NCBI GenBank assembly: GCA_018136815.1
Contig: CM030933.1
Location: 3,397,144 to 3,461,143 of the forward strand
Length of the DNA stretch: 64,000 bases
Reading direction: 5' to 3'
Source of the DNA: Isochrysis galbana
Lineage: Eukaryota > Haptophyta > Isochrysidales > Isochrysidaceae
Shown here: piece by piece, positions 22,440 to 31,805 of the stretch
Position numbering within the stretch: position 1 is the first letter of the stretch
Layout of the letters: each line of letters opens with the position of its first letter
Position numbers and translations under genes: made by a program
The notes under the pieces: model-generated
Database searches by the model: none
What the model saw: only the letters and a program-made list of their open reading frames with translations
Told to the model about the DNA's origin: nothing

Positions 22440-23060
22440 TAGGGTTAGGGTTAGGGTTAGGGTTAGGGTTAGGGTTAGGGTTAGGGTTAGGGTTAGGGTT
22501 AGGGTTAGGGTTAGGGTTAGGGTTAGGGTTAGGGTTAGGGTTAGGGTTAGGGGTTAGGGTGGTTAGGGTTAGGGTTAGGGTTGGGGTTAGGGTTAGGGTT
22601 AGGGTTAGGGTTAGGGTTAGGGTTAGGGTTAGGGTTAGGGTTAGGGTTAGGGTTAGGGTTAGGGTTAGGGTTAGGGTTAGGGTTAGGGTTAGGGTTAGGG
22701 TTAGGGTTAGGGTTAGGGTTAGGGTTAGGGTTAGGGTTAGGGTTAGGGTTAGGGTTAGGGTTAGGGTTAGGGTTAGGGTTAGGGTTAGGGTTAGGGTTAG
22801 GGTTAGGGTTAGGGTTAGGGTTAGGGTTAGGGTTAGGGTTAGGGTTAGGGTTAGGGTTAGGGTTAGGGTTAGGGTTAGGGTTAGGGTTAGGGTTAGGGTT
22901 AGGGTTAGGGTTAGGGTTAGGGTTAGGGTTAGGGTTAGGGTTAGGGTTAGGGTTAGGGTTAGGGTTAGGGTTAGGGTTAGGGTTAGGGTTAGGGTTAGGG
23001 TTAGGGTTAGGGTTAGGGTTAGGGTTAGGGTTAGGGTTAGGGTTAGGGTTAGGGTTAGGG

Positions 23061-23101
<41 letters not shown>

Positions 23102-23120
23102 GGTTAGGGTTAGGTTAGGG
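22440..23120 (+). repeat. Telomeric (TTAGGG)n array
   Basis: About 113 hexamer units occupy 681 bp. Variants are confined to 22549-22590 (GGGGTTAGGGTGG and one TTGGGG) and the last 45 bp (one TTTAGGG and one TTAGG). The G-rich strand reads 5' to 3' rightwards, which is the orientation of a right-hand chromosome end. It runs straight into the N block. Confidence 0.97.
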
Positions 23121-23220
23121 NNNNNNNNNNNNNNNNNNNNNNNNNNNNNNNNNNNNNNNNNNNNNNNNNNNNNNNNNNNNNNNNNNNNNNNNNNNNNNNN
23201 NNNNNNNNNNNNNNNNNNNN
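23121..23220. other. Assembly gap of 100 N
   Basis: Exactly 100 N, the conventional size for a gap of unknown length. Sequences on either side need not be adjacent in the genome. Confidence 0.99.
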
Positions 23221-23222
23221 GC

Positions 23223-25961
23223 TTTTCGGACCCCGCCTCCGAATCCTTCATATTCATGATCACTACCCGCGCGGGCGGCGTCGGCATCAACCTCACAGCG
23301 GCCGACACTATCGTCATGTTCGATCCGGACTGGAACCCGCAAAACGACCTGCAAGCCATGGCGCGCTGCCATCGCATCGGCCAGACCAAGCCGGTGCATG
23401 TGTTCCGTTTGTGCACGAAGGACACCTACGAGATGCACATGTTGGCCACCGCCAACACCAAGCTAGGACTCGAGCATGCAGTGATGCGCACCTCAGGTTC
23501 GGGGTATGCCGAGAAGGCGATGACCGCCACTGGCTTCGGACGTAGCGAGCGGCTCGGGGACTCCGCGGCCAAAGACCGCGCAGCGGAGATTGAACGGCTC
23601 CTGCGCTCAGGTGCGCAGGTGCTGCTGCGCGATGAGCAGGACGCCAGCGCCGCGGCCTTCGGACGGTCGTCCATCGAGGAGATCCTGGAGAGCTACTCAA
23701 CGACGCGCACGGTGTCGGCCGACACCGCCGGTGTCGCGGGAGCGGCCGGCGATGGCGAGGGCAGCGGCGCGGGTGCCTCGTCGACCTTTGCGCACGCCGA
23801 GTTCGTGTCGGAGACCTCTGGCACCTCTGTCGATCTAGATGACCCCGACTTTTGGTCCAAGATGCTCCCCGAGGTGCCGGCTATCGCCAGCGGCGCTGAC
23901 GCGGCGGCCGGTCCAGTGCCGACCGATGTGCCTGCATGGCGGCCGTTTGCCAAGGTACGGCAGCAGGAGGGCGACGAGCTCGATCTTTTGATGGACGTGC
24001 ACAAGCGCAAGCGGCGGCGAGAGAGTGCCATCGGAGCGAGCGACGACGAGGCGCCGCCTGCGCCCGATGACAAGAAGTCTCGGCCTGCGCAGTGGTCGAC
24101 CGCCGACATCGAGCTATTGCTCGAGCGGATGCTCTCGCACGGGCATGCGCGTGCCGTTCAAGCGGCAGCCGAACCTCTCGGCCGGGTCGTGCGGCAGGTG
24201 CGCCGAGCCGCCGATTGGCTACTCGCGCAGGCGCTTATGGGGGCCACAGAGGAGCTCCGGCATGAGTGGGGACCCAAAATTGGCATGCACACGACAAGCG
24301 ATGGCGCGCTCGCAGCGTTCTGCGGCTGCCAAATGTGCCACGAGCGCCGTCAGTCGGGCGGCGAGACGCAGCCCGTCACCAAGCGCCCCCGCCGGGCCCC
24401 TCGGTGCGAGGCGTGCCGCGGCAAGCACCGCGCGCACACATGCGGGCGCCGCTTCTCCGCCGTCCGCCCCACGTCCTGGCGCGCCAACGACGTCAGCGAG
24501 GAGGTCGCCTCGGAGAGTGTCGCAGAGGACGCGGCACACAGCGTTGCTGATGCCTCAGAGCCGGCCACAGAGGACGACGCGCTTGGCGCTCTCGAGGTCC
24601 CGGAGGCTGCCATGGAGAACGCAACCGAGGGCGTAGCCGAGGTCGCCGAAGCTGCGTTAGAGGATGAGGCGGAGGTTCAAGCCGGCGACCAAGAGGGGGG
24701 CGCCGTAGATGACGAGGCAGTTGGCGGGGCAGAGGCAGATTCAGAGGGTGGCCCTAGTTCTACAGTCAATGGGCTGCCCAACCCCTTCTCGGGGGAGCTG
24801 CCGCCTCCCACGTTGCCGCATTCATTCATCGTGCAGAGGATGCATCAGCTCATGGAGGAATTGCAGATCACGCAGACTTTGGTGGCACATCAGCTAAAGC
24901 TGTCACCGGTCTATTTGTCCAACTTTCTCCACGGACGCTACATTCCGGCGTCGAAGGTGGCCGCCTACGCGTCAGCTCTTGAGCACTGGGTGAGTGACCA
25001 TAGCTTCACCATCACCAGTGCGGACGTGACAGGCACGCTGGCCCACCAGGTGCCCTCGACTGGCCGTGCCGGACCGCAAGGTGGTCGGCGCAAGTCGCGC
25101 CCTCCGCGCCCGTCGCGTCCGTCGCAACCGCGGCGCCATTCAGTGTCATCCGTCCCCATGGACGACGAAGGTCTTGTCCACGCTCTCGCCGAATTGGCGC
25201 GTAGGATGCGCCCGGCAGTGGAAGAGGAGAGTGCTGATATGATGGACGCTATCGTCGCGCGCACTGCCGAAGCAACGGTAATTCAGCGGCTCATAGCGTT
25301 GCGCGCACTCGACGAGGAGGTGGAGCGCGAACAGGATGCTGACACTATGATGGTCCCTAAACTTCCGGTGTGGAGCGCCTATGGCAGGTGGGACGAGCTG
25401 TGTGACCGGCGGTTGCTCGTCGGCGTCCATCGTCATGGCTTTGGCGCATGGGAGGCGACGCGCGCGGATGCGTCGCTTGGCTGGCCGGACGATGCGGCCA
25501 ACATGGAGGATCCAGTGGACCAGCCCTCGGAAGACACCTCGGGAACGGAGCCAGGAATGTATGAAGTCGAAGCCATCGTCGACGAGCGCAAGGTGCGGGG
25601 CCACATAGAGTACCGCGTTAAGTGGAGGGGGTACGATAAGCCCGAGGACGACACATGGGAAGCGGAGAGTAGCGTTGCGGACACGCTCGCTCTCCAACAA
25701 TACTTAAATCCTCAGGCTAACGAAGGCACCGGCTTTCGCTGGCCTAGCGACGGGGAGCTGAGCTCACGCGCCGAAATGCTCATCGAGGCGTTGCGCGACG
25801 AGCGGAGACGCCGAGCGGCCCCGAAAGCGTCGACAAATGCGAGTGGGGACGACGGCAAGGAGACAGACGGAAGTGAGTTGGAGGCGGAAGGGCTGGAGGA
25901 GGAGGACGACGACGAGGTGGTTGAGGTTGACTGCCCCGACTTGCCTGAACTCGACGAGTGA
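23223..25961 (+). CDS. CHD-like chromatin remodeller, C-terminal 912 residues
   Basis: The frame enters from the gap inside the helicase C-lobe: FIFMITTRAGGVGINL (motif V), then QAMARCHRIGQTKPVHVFRL (motif VI). The bridge AAEIERLLRSGAQVLL follows as in CHD/ISWI proteins. Approximate residues from the gap: SANT-like helices 290-335 (AQWSTADIELLLERM); a Cys/His cluster 365-413 ending CEACRGKHRAHTCGRR; an acidic linker; a helix-turn-helix-like segment 532-589 (TLVAHQLKLSPVYLSNFLHG); a CHD1-type SANT-SLIDE segment 716-755 (RRLLVGVHRHGFGAWE); and a chromodomain 778-825 (YRVKWRGYDKPEDDTWE). The acidic tail ends at TGA 25959. Known CHD proteins carry chromodomains before the ATPase, so a C-terminal one is odd. 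The ATPase N-lobe is not in the window. Confidence 0.85.
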   Translation, partial: FSDPASESFIFMITTRAGGVGINLTAADTIVMFDPDWNPQNDLQAMARCHRIGQTKPVHVFRLCTKDTYEMHMLATANTKLGLEHAVMRTSGSGYAEKAMTATGFGRSERLGDSAAKDRAAEIERLLRSGAQVLLRDEQDASAAAFGRSSIEEILESYSTTRTVSADTAGVAGAAGDGEGSGAGASSTFAHAEFVSETSGTSVDLDDPDFWSKMLPEVPAIASGADAAAGPVPTDVPAWRPFAKVRQQEGDELDLLMDVHKRKRRRESAIGASDDEAPPAPDDKKSRPAQWSTADIELLLERMLSHGHARAVQAAAEPLGRVVRQVRRAADWLLAQALMGATEELRHEWGPKIGMHTTSDGALAAFCGCQMCHERRQSGGETQPVTKRPRRAPRCEACRGKHRAHTCGRRFSAVRPTSWRANDVSEEVASESVAEDAAHSVADASEPATEDDALGALEVPEAAMENATEGVAEVAEAALEDEAEVQAGDQEGGAVDDEAVGGAEADSEGGPSSTVNGLPNPFSGELPPPTLPHSFIVQRMHQLMEELQITQTLVAHQLKLSPVYLSNFLHGRYIPASKVAAYASALEHWVSDHSFTITSADVTGTLAHQVPSTGRAGPQGGRRKSRPPRPSRPSQPRRHSVSSVPMDDEGLVHALAELARRMRPAVEEESADMMDAIVARTAEATVIQRLIALRALDEEVEREQDADTMMVPKLPVWSAYGRWDELCDRRLLVGVHRHGFGAWEATRADASLGWPDDAANMEDPVDQPSEDTSGTEPGMYEVEAIVDERKVRGHIEYRVKWRGYDKPEDDTWEAESSVADTLALQQYLNPQANEGTGFRWPSDGELSSRAEMLIEALRDERRRRAAPKASTNASGDDGKETDGSELEAEGLEEEDDDEVVEVDCPDLPELDE

Positions 25962-26454
25962 GGGGCCAAACAGTAATGACAGCGCGATTCGACCATAGGG
26001 GTCGACGCCTCATCCCGGCGCCTGCTTGCCAGCGTGCTTGCCAAGGCCGCTAGACAGCGGCGGCATCACCTTGCAAGAGGCCTCGCGTTGGCGTGCGGCA
26101 ATTGGTCGGCACGTCAGGGTAACCCGCTCTGCGATCGGCCATCGGGGCGCGCTGAACTTGAAAGAGCTTACTCCTACTCTATCCACACTGATTTGATCAT
26201 TTGAGGGAAAGGTCCCACTCCATGGTGTATTTGGGCTACAATGTGCCTTCTGCTTGCTGATTGCTTGCACTGCATACGATGAGCTAGCACATGTGTGGAG
26301 GCTATTCGTGTGTTGAATGTAGAGTGCATGGCACCTGCACTTGTTGCACGTTGCATAGGACTATAAGGCAACTATCATTAAGTACGAATAAAAAATCAAC
26401 CAACTGAACAAAACAATTTCTTGCTTGTCCGAACCCCTGCAGGTAGCCTGGTTC

Positions 26455-26640
26455 TGAGAAGGTGCAATTCGAGGTTCCCTTTTTTGTCACCCCCCGTCAA
26501 TTTATTTAGGTATACAATTTGTATTGACCTCTAACTTAGCCCCTAACTTGGACGTAGACCCACGGCCGCTCCACTCGCGGGGCGCCCTCGAGCACTCCAA
26601 CTTGGACGATCGTCCCGCCCTTGTTGAAGAAAAAAAAACC
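26455..26640 (+). repeat. Dispersed repeat R4, left copy
   Basis: Blocks GGTGCAATTCGAGGTTCCCT, TTATTTAGGTATA, CTAACTTAGCCCCTAACTTGG and CCCTTGTTGAAGAA recur at 27590-27880 in the same orientation. The stretch 25962-26454 between the CHD-like gene and this repeat holds no gene I can see. Confidence 0.65.
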
Positions 26641-26965
26641 TTTTAAAATTCTCGCCTCGCGCGTGGCCATGGGTTTAACTACTGTAGCCACGCCCATTTT
26701 CCCTTCCTCTCCCTCACTTCCCGCCTTGCGGCGACTCCCCTCGTGCTCTACTTAGGGGCCCAGGTTGCGGGGGGGCGGGGTCGGGCGGGGTGTACCGGCC
26801 CCCGGTGTTCTGTTCTCGCCTTCCTCCTGTGCCTCCGGGTGGCCAGTTGAAACTGTCTTGCGGACGCTGTTGTCTCGTTGTTGGTGAGTTGTCTTTCGCT
26901 TGTCGCGCTGTCATTTTCGCGTGTGTTTTGTTCGGGGGGGGGGGGGGGGGGGATGTGTTCCGGCC

Positions 26966-27604
26966 TCAGGCCAGTCTTTCGGCGAGGCCGAGTGCTGTCG
27001 CCACGAGGCCGAGGTTGTCGTTCATCTGGAGCTTGCCCTTGTCGTCTTCTGAAAATATGGGTGTGCTGAGCTCTGACGGTTTCTTATTTTTAGGTTTTCT
27101 GCCCCGGGCCGCCGTGCGGGTGCGCACTAGGCGATGGGCGTCTAGTCGGGCAAGTCCTCTCACCAGGATAGTGAACCTTGTCAGTGTGGATTCTAGAGTA
27201 GGTATGTAATGATACTCGACTCTGTAAAAGTCTCTTATTATGTATCTCCAAGCTATTATGTATAGAGCTTTTAGGCTGTCGGGGGTGGTCGCGTTCGGGT
27301 ATGCAAATAGCCTATCCATTGTTTTCTGCTTTCTTGACCTATTTGCGTCCGGGGTATAGTCGGCGATTGCATCTATGGCGTCAAAGATTTTCCTCGTCGC
27401 GGGGCACCACGCTAGGTGGCATGAGTCCTCCCGGTACCGGTTGCACAGCCTGCAAGTTTCCGATGGGCTGGTCCTGAATCTATTTCTGGTGCCTATCCTC
27501 CTATGGGTGATGTGCTTGAAGTGTGGGTGTTTGTCTGTGTGTTTCAACAGCGGCAGGGTGTATAGCTTGGCTATGTGCCTCACCGCCCTTGTTGAAGAAT
27601 GCAA
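26966..27604 (-). pseudogene. LINE reverse transcriptase C-terminus, 5'-truncated
   Basis: The 212-residue frame contains HITHRRIGTRNRFRTSPSET followed by CRLCNRYREDSCHLAWCP. The C-x2-C-x8-H-x4-C spacing is the zinc-binding motif found after the RT domain in many non-LTR retrotransposons. The residues after it (YIIAWRYIIRDFYRVEYHYI) look like the family's C-terminal helices. RT and endonuclease domains are absent, typical of incomplete reverse transcription. A run of 18 G lies just beyond its 3' side (26935-26952). Confidence 0.65.
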
Positions 27605-27900
27605 CCATGCTCACTGCTCTTGTTGAAGAGGCAACCCGAGGTCTTGTTTTTTTACGCCCCCGAGAGGGTGCAACTCGAGGTTCCCTTTTTTTGTCACACC
27701 CCTCCCGTCTATTTAGGTATATAATTTCTACTGACCCCTAACTTAGGCCCTAAGTCGGGGAAGCATAAACATGGAGACCCATCAAGCGGAAGACGTCATC
27801 GCGGGGGCCTCCCGTTTATTTTTGCGCCTCAACTTGAACGACCGTTCCGTCCGAGTTGAAGAATGCAACCACCTTGTTGTTGTTGAAGGATGCAACCATG
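27590..27900 (+). repeat. Dispersed repeat R4, right copy
   Basis: Same blocks as 26455-26640 (GGTGCAACTCGAGGTTCCCT, TATTTAGGTATA, CTAACTTAGGCCCTAA). TTGTTGAAG(A/G)ATGCAACCA units occur three times. The two copies bracket the LINE 3' fragment. Confidence 0.65.
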
Positions 27901-28087
27901 CAGGTAACAGATTCTGGCCCCTCTGCCCCCCCCCCCCCCCCCTTCTGCAGTTCACCCCCCTCTGCAGCCCCCCCCTCCGCAGTTCCCCGCCCCCGCCCGC
28001 GCATCAATCACCTGAGGTTGACAGCCGCGAGAAGGCACTCTACGCTTGTGGCCGTAAACTGTTGTCGCAGTTGTTCAGTGGCATATT

Positions 28088-28312
28088 CTAGTATTTCTTT
28101 ATTTCTTTCGCCGAATTCAGTTGCCGAAGTACGTAGCTTTTATCTTCTTGCGTGTTCGCAATTGTGTACATATCAGCCGACAATGAGCTTAAATTACTCG
28201 CAATTCTAATTGCCAGTGTCCACTCTTTGGCGCCAATGGCCTCATTGCATTTATTATGAAGTTCATGCAAGAAGTTTTTGTGCACGTTCATCTCATATGT
28301 TACCTGTGACAT
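28088..28312 (-). CDS. Small ORF of unknown function in AT-richer patch
   Basis: A 74-residue frame (start MSQVTYEMNVHKNFLHELHN, end KSYVLRQLNSAKEIKKY) has ordinary soluble-protein composition, unlike its Pro/Arg-rich neighbours. It lies in a patch of clearly lower GC (28080-28400). I do not recognise it. It could be part of an older insertion or an exon; no splice partner was found. Confidence 0.25.
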   Translation of the reverse strand: MSQVTYEMNVHKNFLHELHNKCNEAIGAKEWTLAIRIASNLSSLSADMYTIANTQEDKSYVLRQLNSAKEIKKY

Positions 28313-28689
28313 ATTCGATATCTACTACATACCGGTGGAAAAAGCAACTGACTTCCCCTAATTTGGCCTCTTACTTGGACACTCTTTATGCCATAACCGG
28401 TCCCTGATCCCTGGATATTCCGCGGGGGTGTCATCAAAACAAAAGTGGTGCGCGTGCGGACTCGTTCGGTGTCTGTTCGGCATCAGAAAGCATCGTGGCG
28501 GCTAAGGTGGACACACACACGCTCGACCGCCAAGTGCAGCCTTGCTTGCACTTCTCATACTTGATACTTGCGCTGCGAAAATAACACAATGTCCACCAGG
28601 AATTTGGCATCGGCCTTGGCACCCCCTGGCGCCTTGGCGACCATCGGCACAAAAGGCGCCCCCCCATGCTAAACTAAGTATGAACTTAG

Positions 28690-28783
28690 TTGTGCCGGGG
28701 CAGGCAGGAGCTGGGTAATCTGTGGGTACCAAGGGGAGGTTTTAAAATTTAGTAGTAGTTTGAAAGAGTGAGTGACCGGGATA
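28690..28783 (+). repeat. Repeat family R2, copy (terminal part)
   Basis: CAAGGGGAGG followed after an AT-rich spacer by GAGTGAGTGACCGGGATA. Only the last 60-90 bp resemble other copies. The flanking 28320-28690 and 28790-29160 hold no recognised gene. Confidence 0.55.
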
Positions 28784-29166
28784 GCGACAATGGCGTACAA
28801 CAAGACAACTTGTGGCTGCTCCGCTCTTAGCTCGGTGGAAACGAAACGCAAACGCGCAGATGGACGCATCGCGGTGGCCCGGCACACCCGCTCGTGAGCG
28901 CACGAAGTCATGCTTATGCTCTCTGCGTTAGACGGCTTGGCGTTCTGCCGCGCCCGCCCCTGCGCGCCATGGTACTAAAATGTCCCTTTGTCGCTCTGAG
29001 GGCTTGCTCCTCTACAACTGTTCTGCAACGACGCACACTCACACCCCAACCAGTCACGCGGTGCAGGCACTGACGGGGGGGCGCCGACCGCCCGCCCCGC
29101 AGCCCTCCTAGTCTAGGAGTGGACACTCCGCGGCCCCCCTCGTCAACGTAACCTGTGGCGCGAGCC

Positions 29167-31749
29167 TTACTTGCCCGCCTTGATTGACTGTCGGAAGCGC
29201 TCAAACTTCTTAACATCAGCAGCGGTTACCGACTTGCGCGCGGTGAGCATCGCCTCGTCGAAATGTGCACGAGAGATCTTGGCGCACTGCTTGTCCTCAG
29301 GCTGACCCGCGGCGGCCTCCTCAATGTTCTGGCGGATGGCGAGCTTGCACGCACGCTGGCATACCTCAGTGATGTCAGCGCCTGAGAAGCCCTCGGTGCG
29401 GTCGGCGTACTCCTCGAGTTTCACGTCGTCCTCAAGCGGCGACTTGCGGGTGCACGCCTCGAAGATCTTGACGCGGCAGGCGCGGTCAGGCAGCGGCAGA
29501 TAGACTAGCTGGTCAATGCGGCCAGGCCGCATCACGGCCGAGTCTAGCATGTCGGGCCGGTTGGTTGCAGCAATGATGAAGACCGACTTCTTGGCGCCGA
29601 CGCCGTCAATCTCCGTGAGGATCTGATTGACGATGCGATCGCCCGCGTCGCCGCCGCCTGCGCCGCCCGAGCCGCGCGGCTTGGCGATCGAGTCAATCTC
29701 GTCGAAGAAGAGGATGCAGGGTGCCGCGCCGCGGGCCTTGTTGAAGAGCTCGCGTACGTTCGACTCGGACTCGCCGAACCACATCGACAGGAGCTCTGGG
29801 CCCTTGACGGATATGAAATTGGACTTGACCTCGTTGGCAATAGCCTTGGCCACGAGTGTCTTGCCGCAGCCGGAGGGGCCGTAGAGCAGGATACCCTTCG
29901 AGGGCGAGAGCCCGTACCGCTGGTACTTGGCGGCGTACTTGAGCGGGTACTGCAGCGTCTCGGTCATCTCGCGCTTGACATCCCAGAGGCCGCCCACGTC
30001 CTTCCACGAGCAGTCGGGGATCTCGACGAGCTTGTCGCGCAAGCTGGAAGGGCTCGTGCGCGAGAGGGCGTAGTTCAGATGGGCCGTGGTGACGACCATC
30101 GAGTCGAGCATCTCCTGCTCGATGTCCTCGGCGTCGACGTCGATAAGCCCGGCCTTCTCGCGGACACATTGCATTGCGGCCTCGGTAACGAGCTGCGCGA
30201 GGTCGGCGCCCGAGTAGCCGTGCGTGTCCTCGGCGAGCTGCTCCAGGTTGGCATCAGGGGCCATGCGCACGCGCTTCGTCTTGGCCTGGAGGATGGAGAG
30301 GCGGCCGGCGGCGTCGGGCGCGGGAAGCGCCAGCTCGCGGTCGAAGCGTCCGAATCGGCGCAACGCTGGGTCGATGTTGGAGGGGCGCGAGGTGGCTGCC
30401 AGCACGATGACGCGCTTGTTGGCCTTCATCCCGTCGAGAAGCGTGAGCAGCTGAGACACAATGCGCTTCTCCATCTCGCCCTGCGCCTTGTCGCGTTTCG
30501 GCGCAAGCGCGTCCAACTCGTCGATGAAGATGATGGCGGGCGCGTTGGCCTCGGCCTGCTCGAAAACCTCGCGCAGCGCCGACTCAGCCTCGCCCGGCCG
30601 CTTGGACATGATCTCGGGCCCGTTGATCGTGCGGAACCACACGCCCGACTCGGTGCGCACCGCCTGCGCGATCATCGTCTTGCCCGAGCCGGCTGGCCCG
30701 TGGATGATTACGCCGCGCGCCGGCCGCACGCCCAGATGGTCGAACACCTCGGGCTGCTTGAGCGGCAGGTCGATGAGCTCCTTGAGCTGTGCCAGCTCCT
30801 TGTCGAGCCCGCCAATGTCCGCATAGCCCACAGCACCGTCCTCCATCGCCTCCTCCTCGCTCAGCTCATTCTCAGCAAAGATCTCGGTCTCTTCACCCAC
30901 AATACCCGACGCCGACTGCGCGCTCTCGTCCTCCGGGTCGATGCCCATCACCTTCCACCGCAGAACGGCGCCGCCCTCCACAGGAGTCTCGAAGACGTCG
31001 CCCACCGTCACCGGCCGGCGCATCCCCTTGAAGCGCGCGCCGAGTGGCTCGAATCGGTCGCCGTCGAAGCCAGCGGCTGATTCAGTGATGAGGCAGACCT
31101 CAACGCGCTCCGCCTCGCCCGGCTCGGCCGCGCGGCCCACCACCACGTCGTCGCCCTCGGTGAGGCGGAGGGTGGAGCGGGAGTCGGCCGAGAGCGCCAC
31201 CTCGCCCTCTCCACCCTCTGCCTCTCCCACCACGCAGACAGTCTTGAGCTGCTTGCGGCCTCGGATGAGGACGAAGTCTCCAACCTCGACTCCTAGCGTC
31301 GCCCGCTCCGTGGGCGAGAGCAGCGCCTCGCTCGGCTCGGGGGAGAGAGAGGAAGAGAGAGAGAGGCGGACGCGCGAGGCGACGCCGTCTCCCCTCTCGA
31401 GCGCGGCCTCAGAGGGATCCTGCGCGGCCTTGGCGCCTCCCCGCAGGGAGAGGAGGGAGGTGGGGAGACGGGAGGACGGGAGGGATCCCTCGTGGGGCCA
31501 TGGGGACCGCTGGGAGCCCAGGGAGAGCTCTGCTCCCCCCCGCAGAGAGAGGAGAGAGGAGAGAGAGCGAGCGAGAGAGAGGGAGAGAGGGAGGGAGGGA
31601 GAGAGAGGTAAGGGTTGAGAGAGGGAGGGAGGGAGAGGAGGTGGGATGACAACTCCTTGGTGTGCGCCGAGCCCGCCCTCGTGCCGCGCCTCGCCCCCCG
31701 CAGAGCAGAGAGAGAGAGTGAGCAGAGCCACGCGCGACGTGCCGCCCAT
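29167..31749 (-). CDS. CDC48: Cdc48/p97-type double AAA ATPase with N-terminal targeting extension
   Basis: An intronless 860-residue frame. Cdc48 extracts ubiquitinated proteins from membranes and complexes. Residues 150-300 resemble the Cdc48 N-domain. D1 has Walker A GPAGSGKT (351-358), Walker B IIFIDE (406-411) and arginine fingers RFGRFDRE (465-472). D2 has GPSGCGKT (624-631), ILFFDE (679-684), RPGRID (741-746) and the pore loop MWFGESE. Differences from housekeeping Cdc48: P to A and T to S in the D1 P-loop, KRPGEAES in place of the usual KLAGES pore segment, and no acidic C-terminal tail (it ends QSIKAGK). About 145 extra N-terminal residues begin with a hydrophobic VALLTLSLCSAGG and contain two LSLRGGA motifs (67-73, 100-106), which suggests a signal plus transit-like leader and a plastid-surrounding location (SELMA). 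Confidence 0.92.
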   Translation of the reverse strand: MGGTSRVALLTLSLCSAGGEARHEGGLGAHQGVVIPPPLPPSLSQPLPLSPSLPLSLSLARSLSSLLSLRGGAELSLGSQRSPWPHEGSLPSSRLPTSLLSLRGGAKAAQDPSEAALERGDGVASRVRLSLSSSLSPEPSEALLSPTERATLGVEVGDFVLIRGRKQLKTVCVVGEAEGGEGEVALSADSRSTLRLTEGDDVVVGRAAEPGEAERVEVCLITESAAGFDGDRFEPLGARFKGMRRPVTVGDVFETPVEGGAVLRWKVMGIDPEDESAQSASGIVGEETEIFAENELSEEEAMEDGAVGYADIGGLDKELAQLKELIDLPLKQPEVFDHLGVRPARGVIIHGPAGSGKTMIAQAVRTESGVWFRTINGPEIMSKRPGEAESALREVFEQAEANAPAIIFIDELDALAPKRDKAQGEMEKRIVSQLLTLLDGMKANKRVIVLAATSRPSNIDPALRRFGRFDRELALPAPDAAGRLSILQAKTKRVRMAPDANLEQLAEDTHGYSGADLAQLVTEAAMQCVREKAGLIDVDAEDIEQEMLDSMVVTTAHLNYALSRTSPSSLRDKLVEIPDCSWKDVGGLWDVKREMTETLQYPLKYAAKYQRYGLSPSKGILLYGPSGCGKTLVAKAIANEVKSNFISVKGPELLSMWFGESESNVRELFNKARGAAPCILFFDEIDSIAKPRGSGGAGGGDAGDRIVNQILTEIDGVGAKKSVFIIAATNRPDMLDSAVMRPGRIDQLVYLPLPDRACRVKIFEACTRKSPLEDDVKLEEYADRTEGFSGADITEVCQRACKLAIRQNIEEAAAGQPEDKQCAKISRAHFDEAMLTARKSVTAADVKKFERFRQSIKAGK

Positions 31750-31754
31750 CGCTC

Positions 31755-31805
31755 CGCCCTCTCTCTCTCTCTCTCTCTCTCTTCTTCTTCTTCTTCTTCT
31801 TCCCC
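31755..31805 (+). repeat. (CT)n and (TTC)n tracts upstream of the Cdc48-like gene
   Basis: About 24 bp of CT dinucleotides followed by about seven TTC units, immediately 5' of the minus-strand start codon at 31749. From 31810 to 33110 I see pyrimidine-rich DNA and overlapping frames without recognisable domains; no gene is called. Confidence 0.85.

Noticed and set aside
22560-23120. Gly-Leu and Arg-Val repeat proteins
   Set aside because: They are translations of the TTAGGG array.
22003-25961. RING fragment and CHD-like protein as one gene (as in RING-containing Snf2 proteins)
   Set aside because: A telomere array and a gap of unknown size separate them. The helicase type is CHD-like, not of the Rad5/HLTF class where a RING lies between the lobes. 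Unity cannot be supported.
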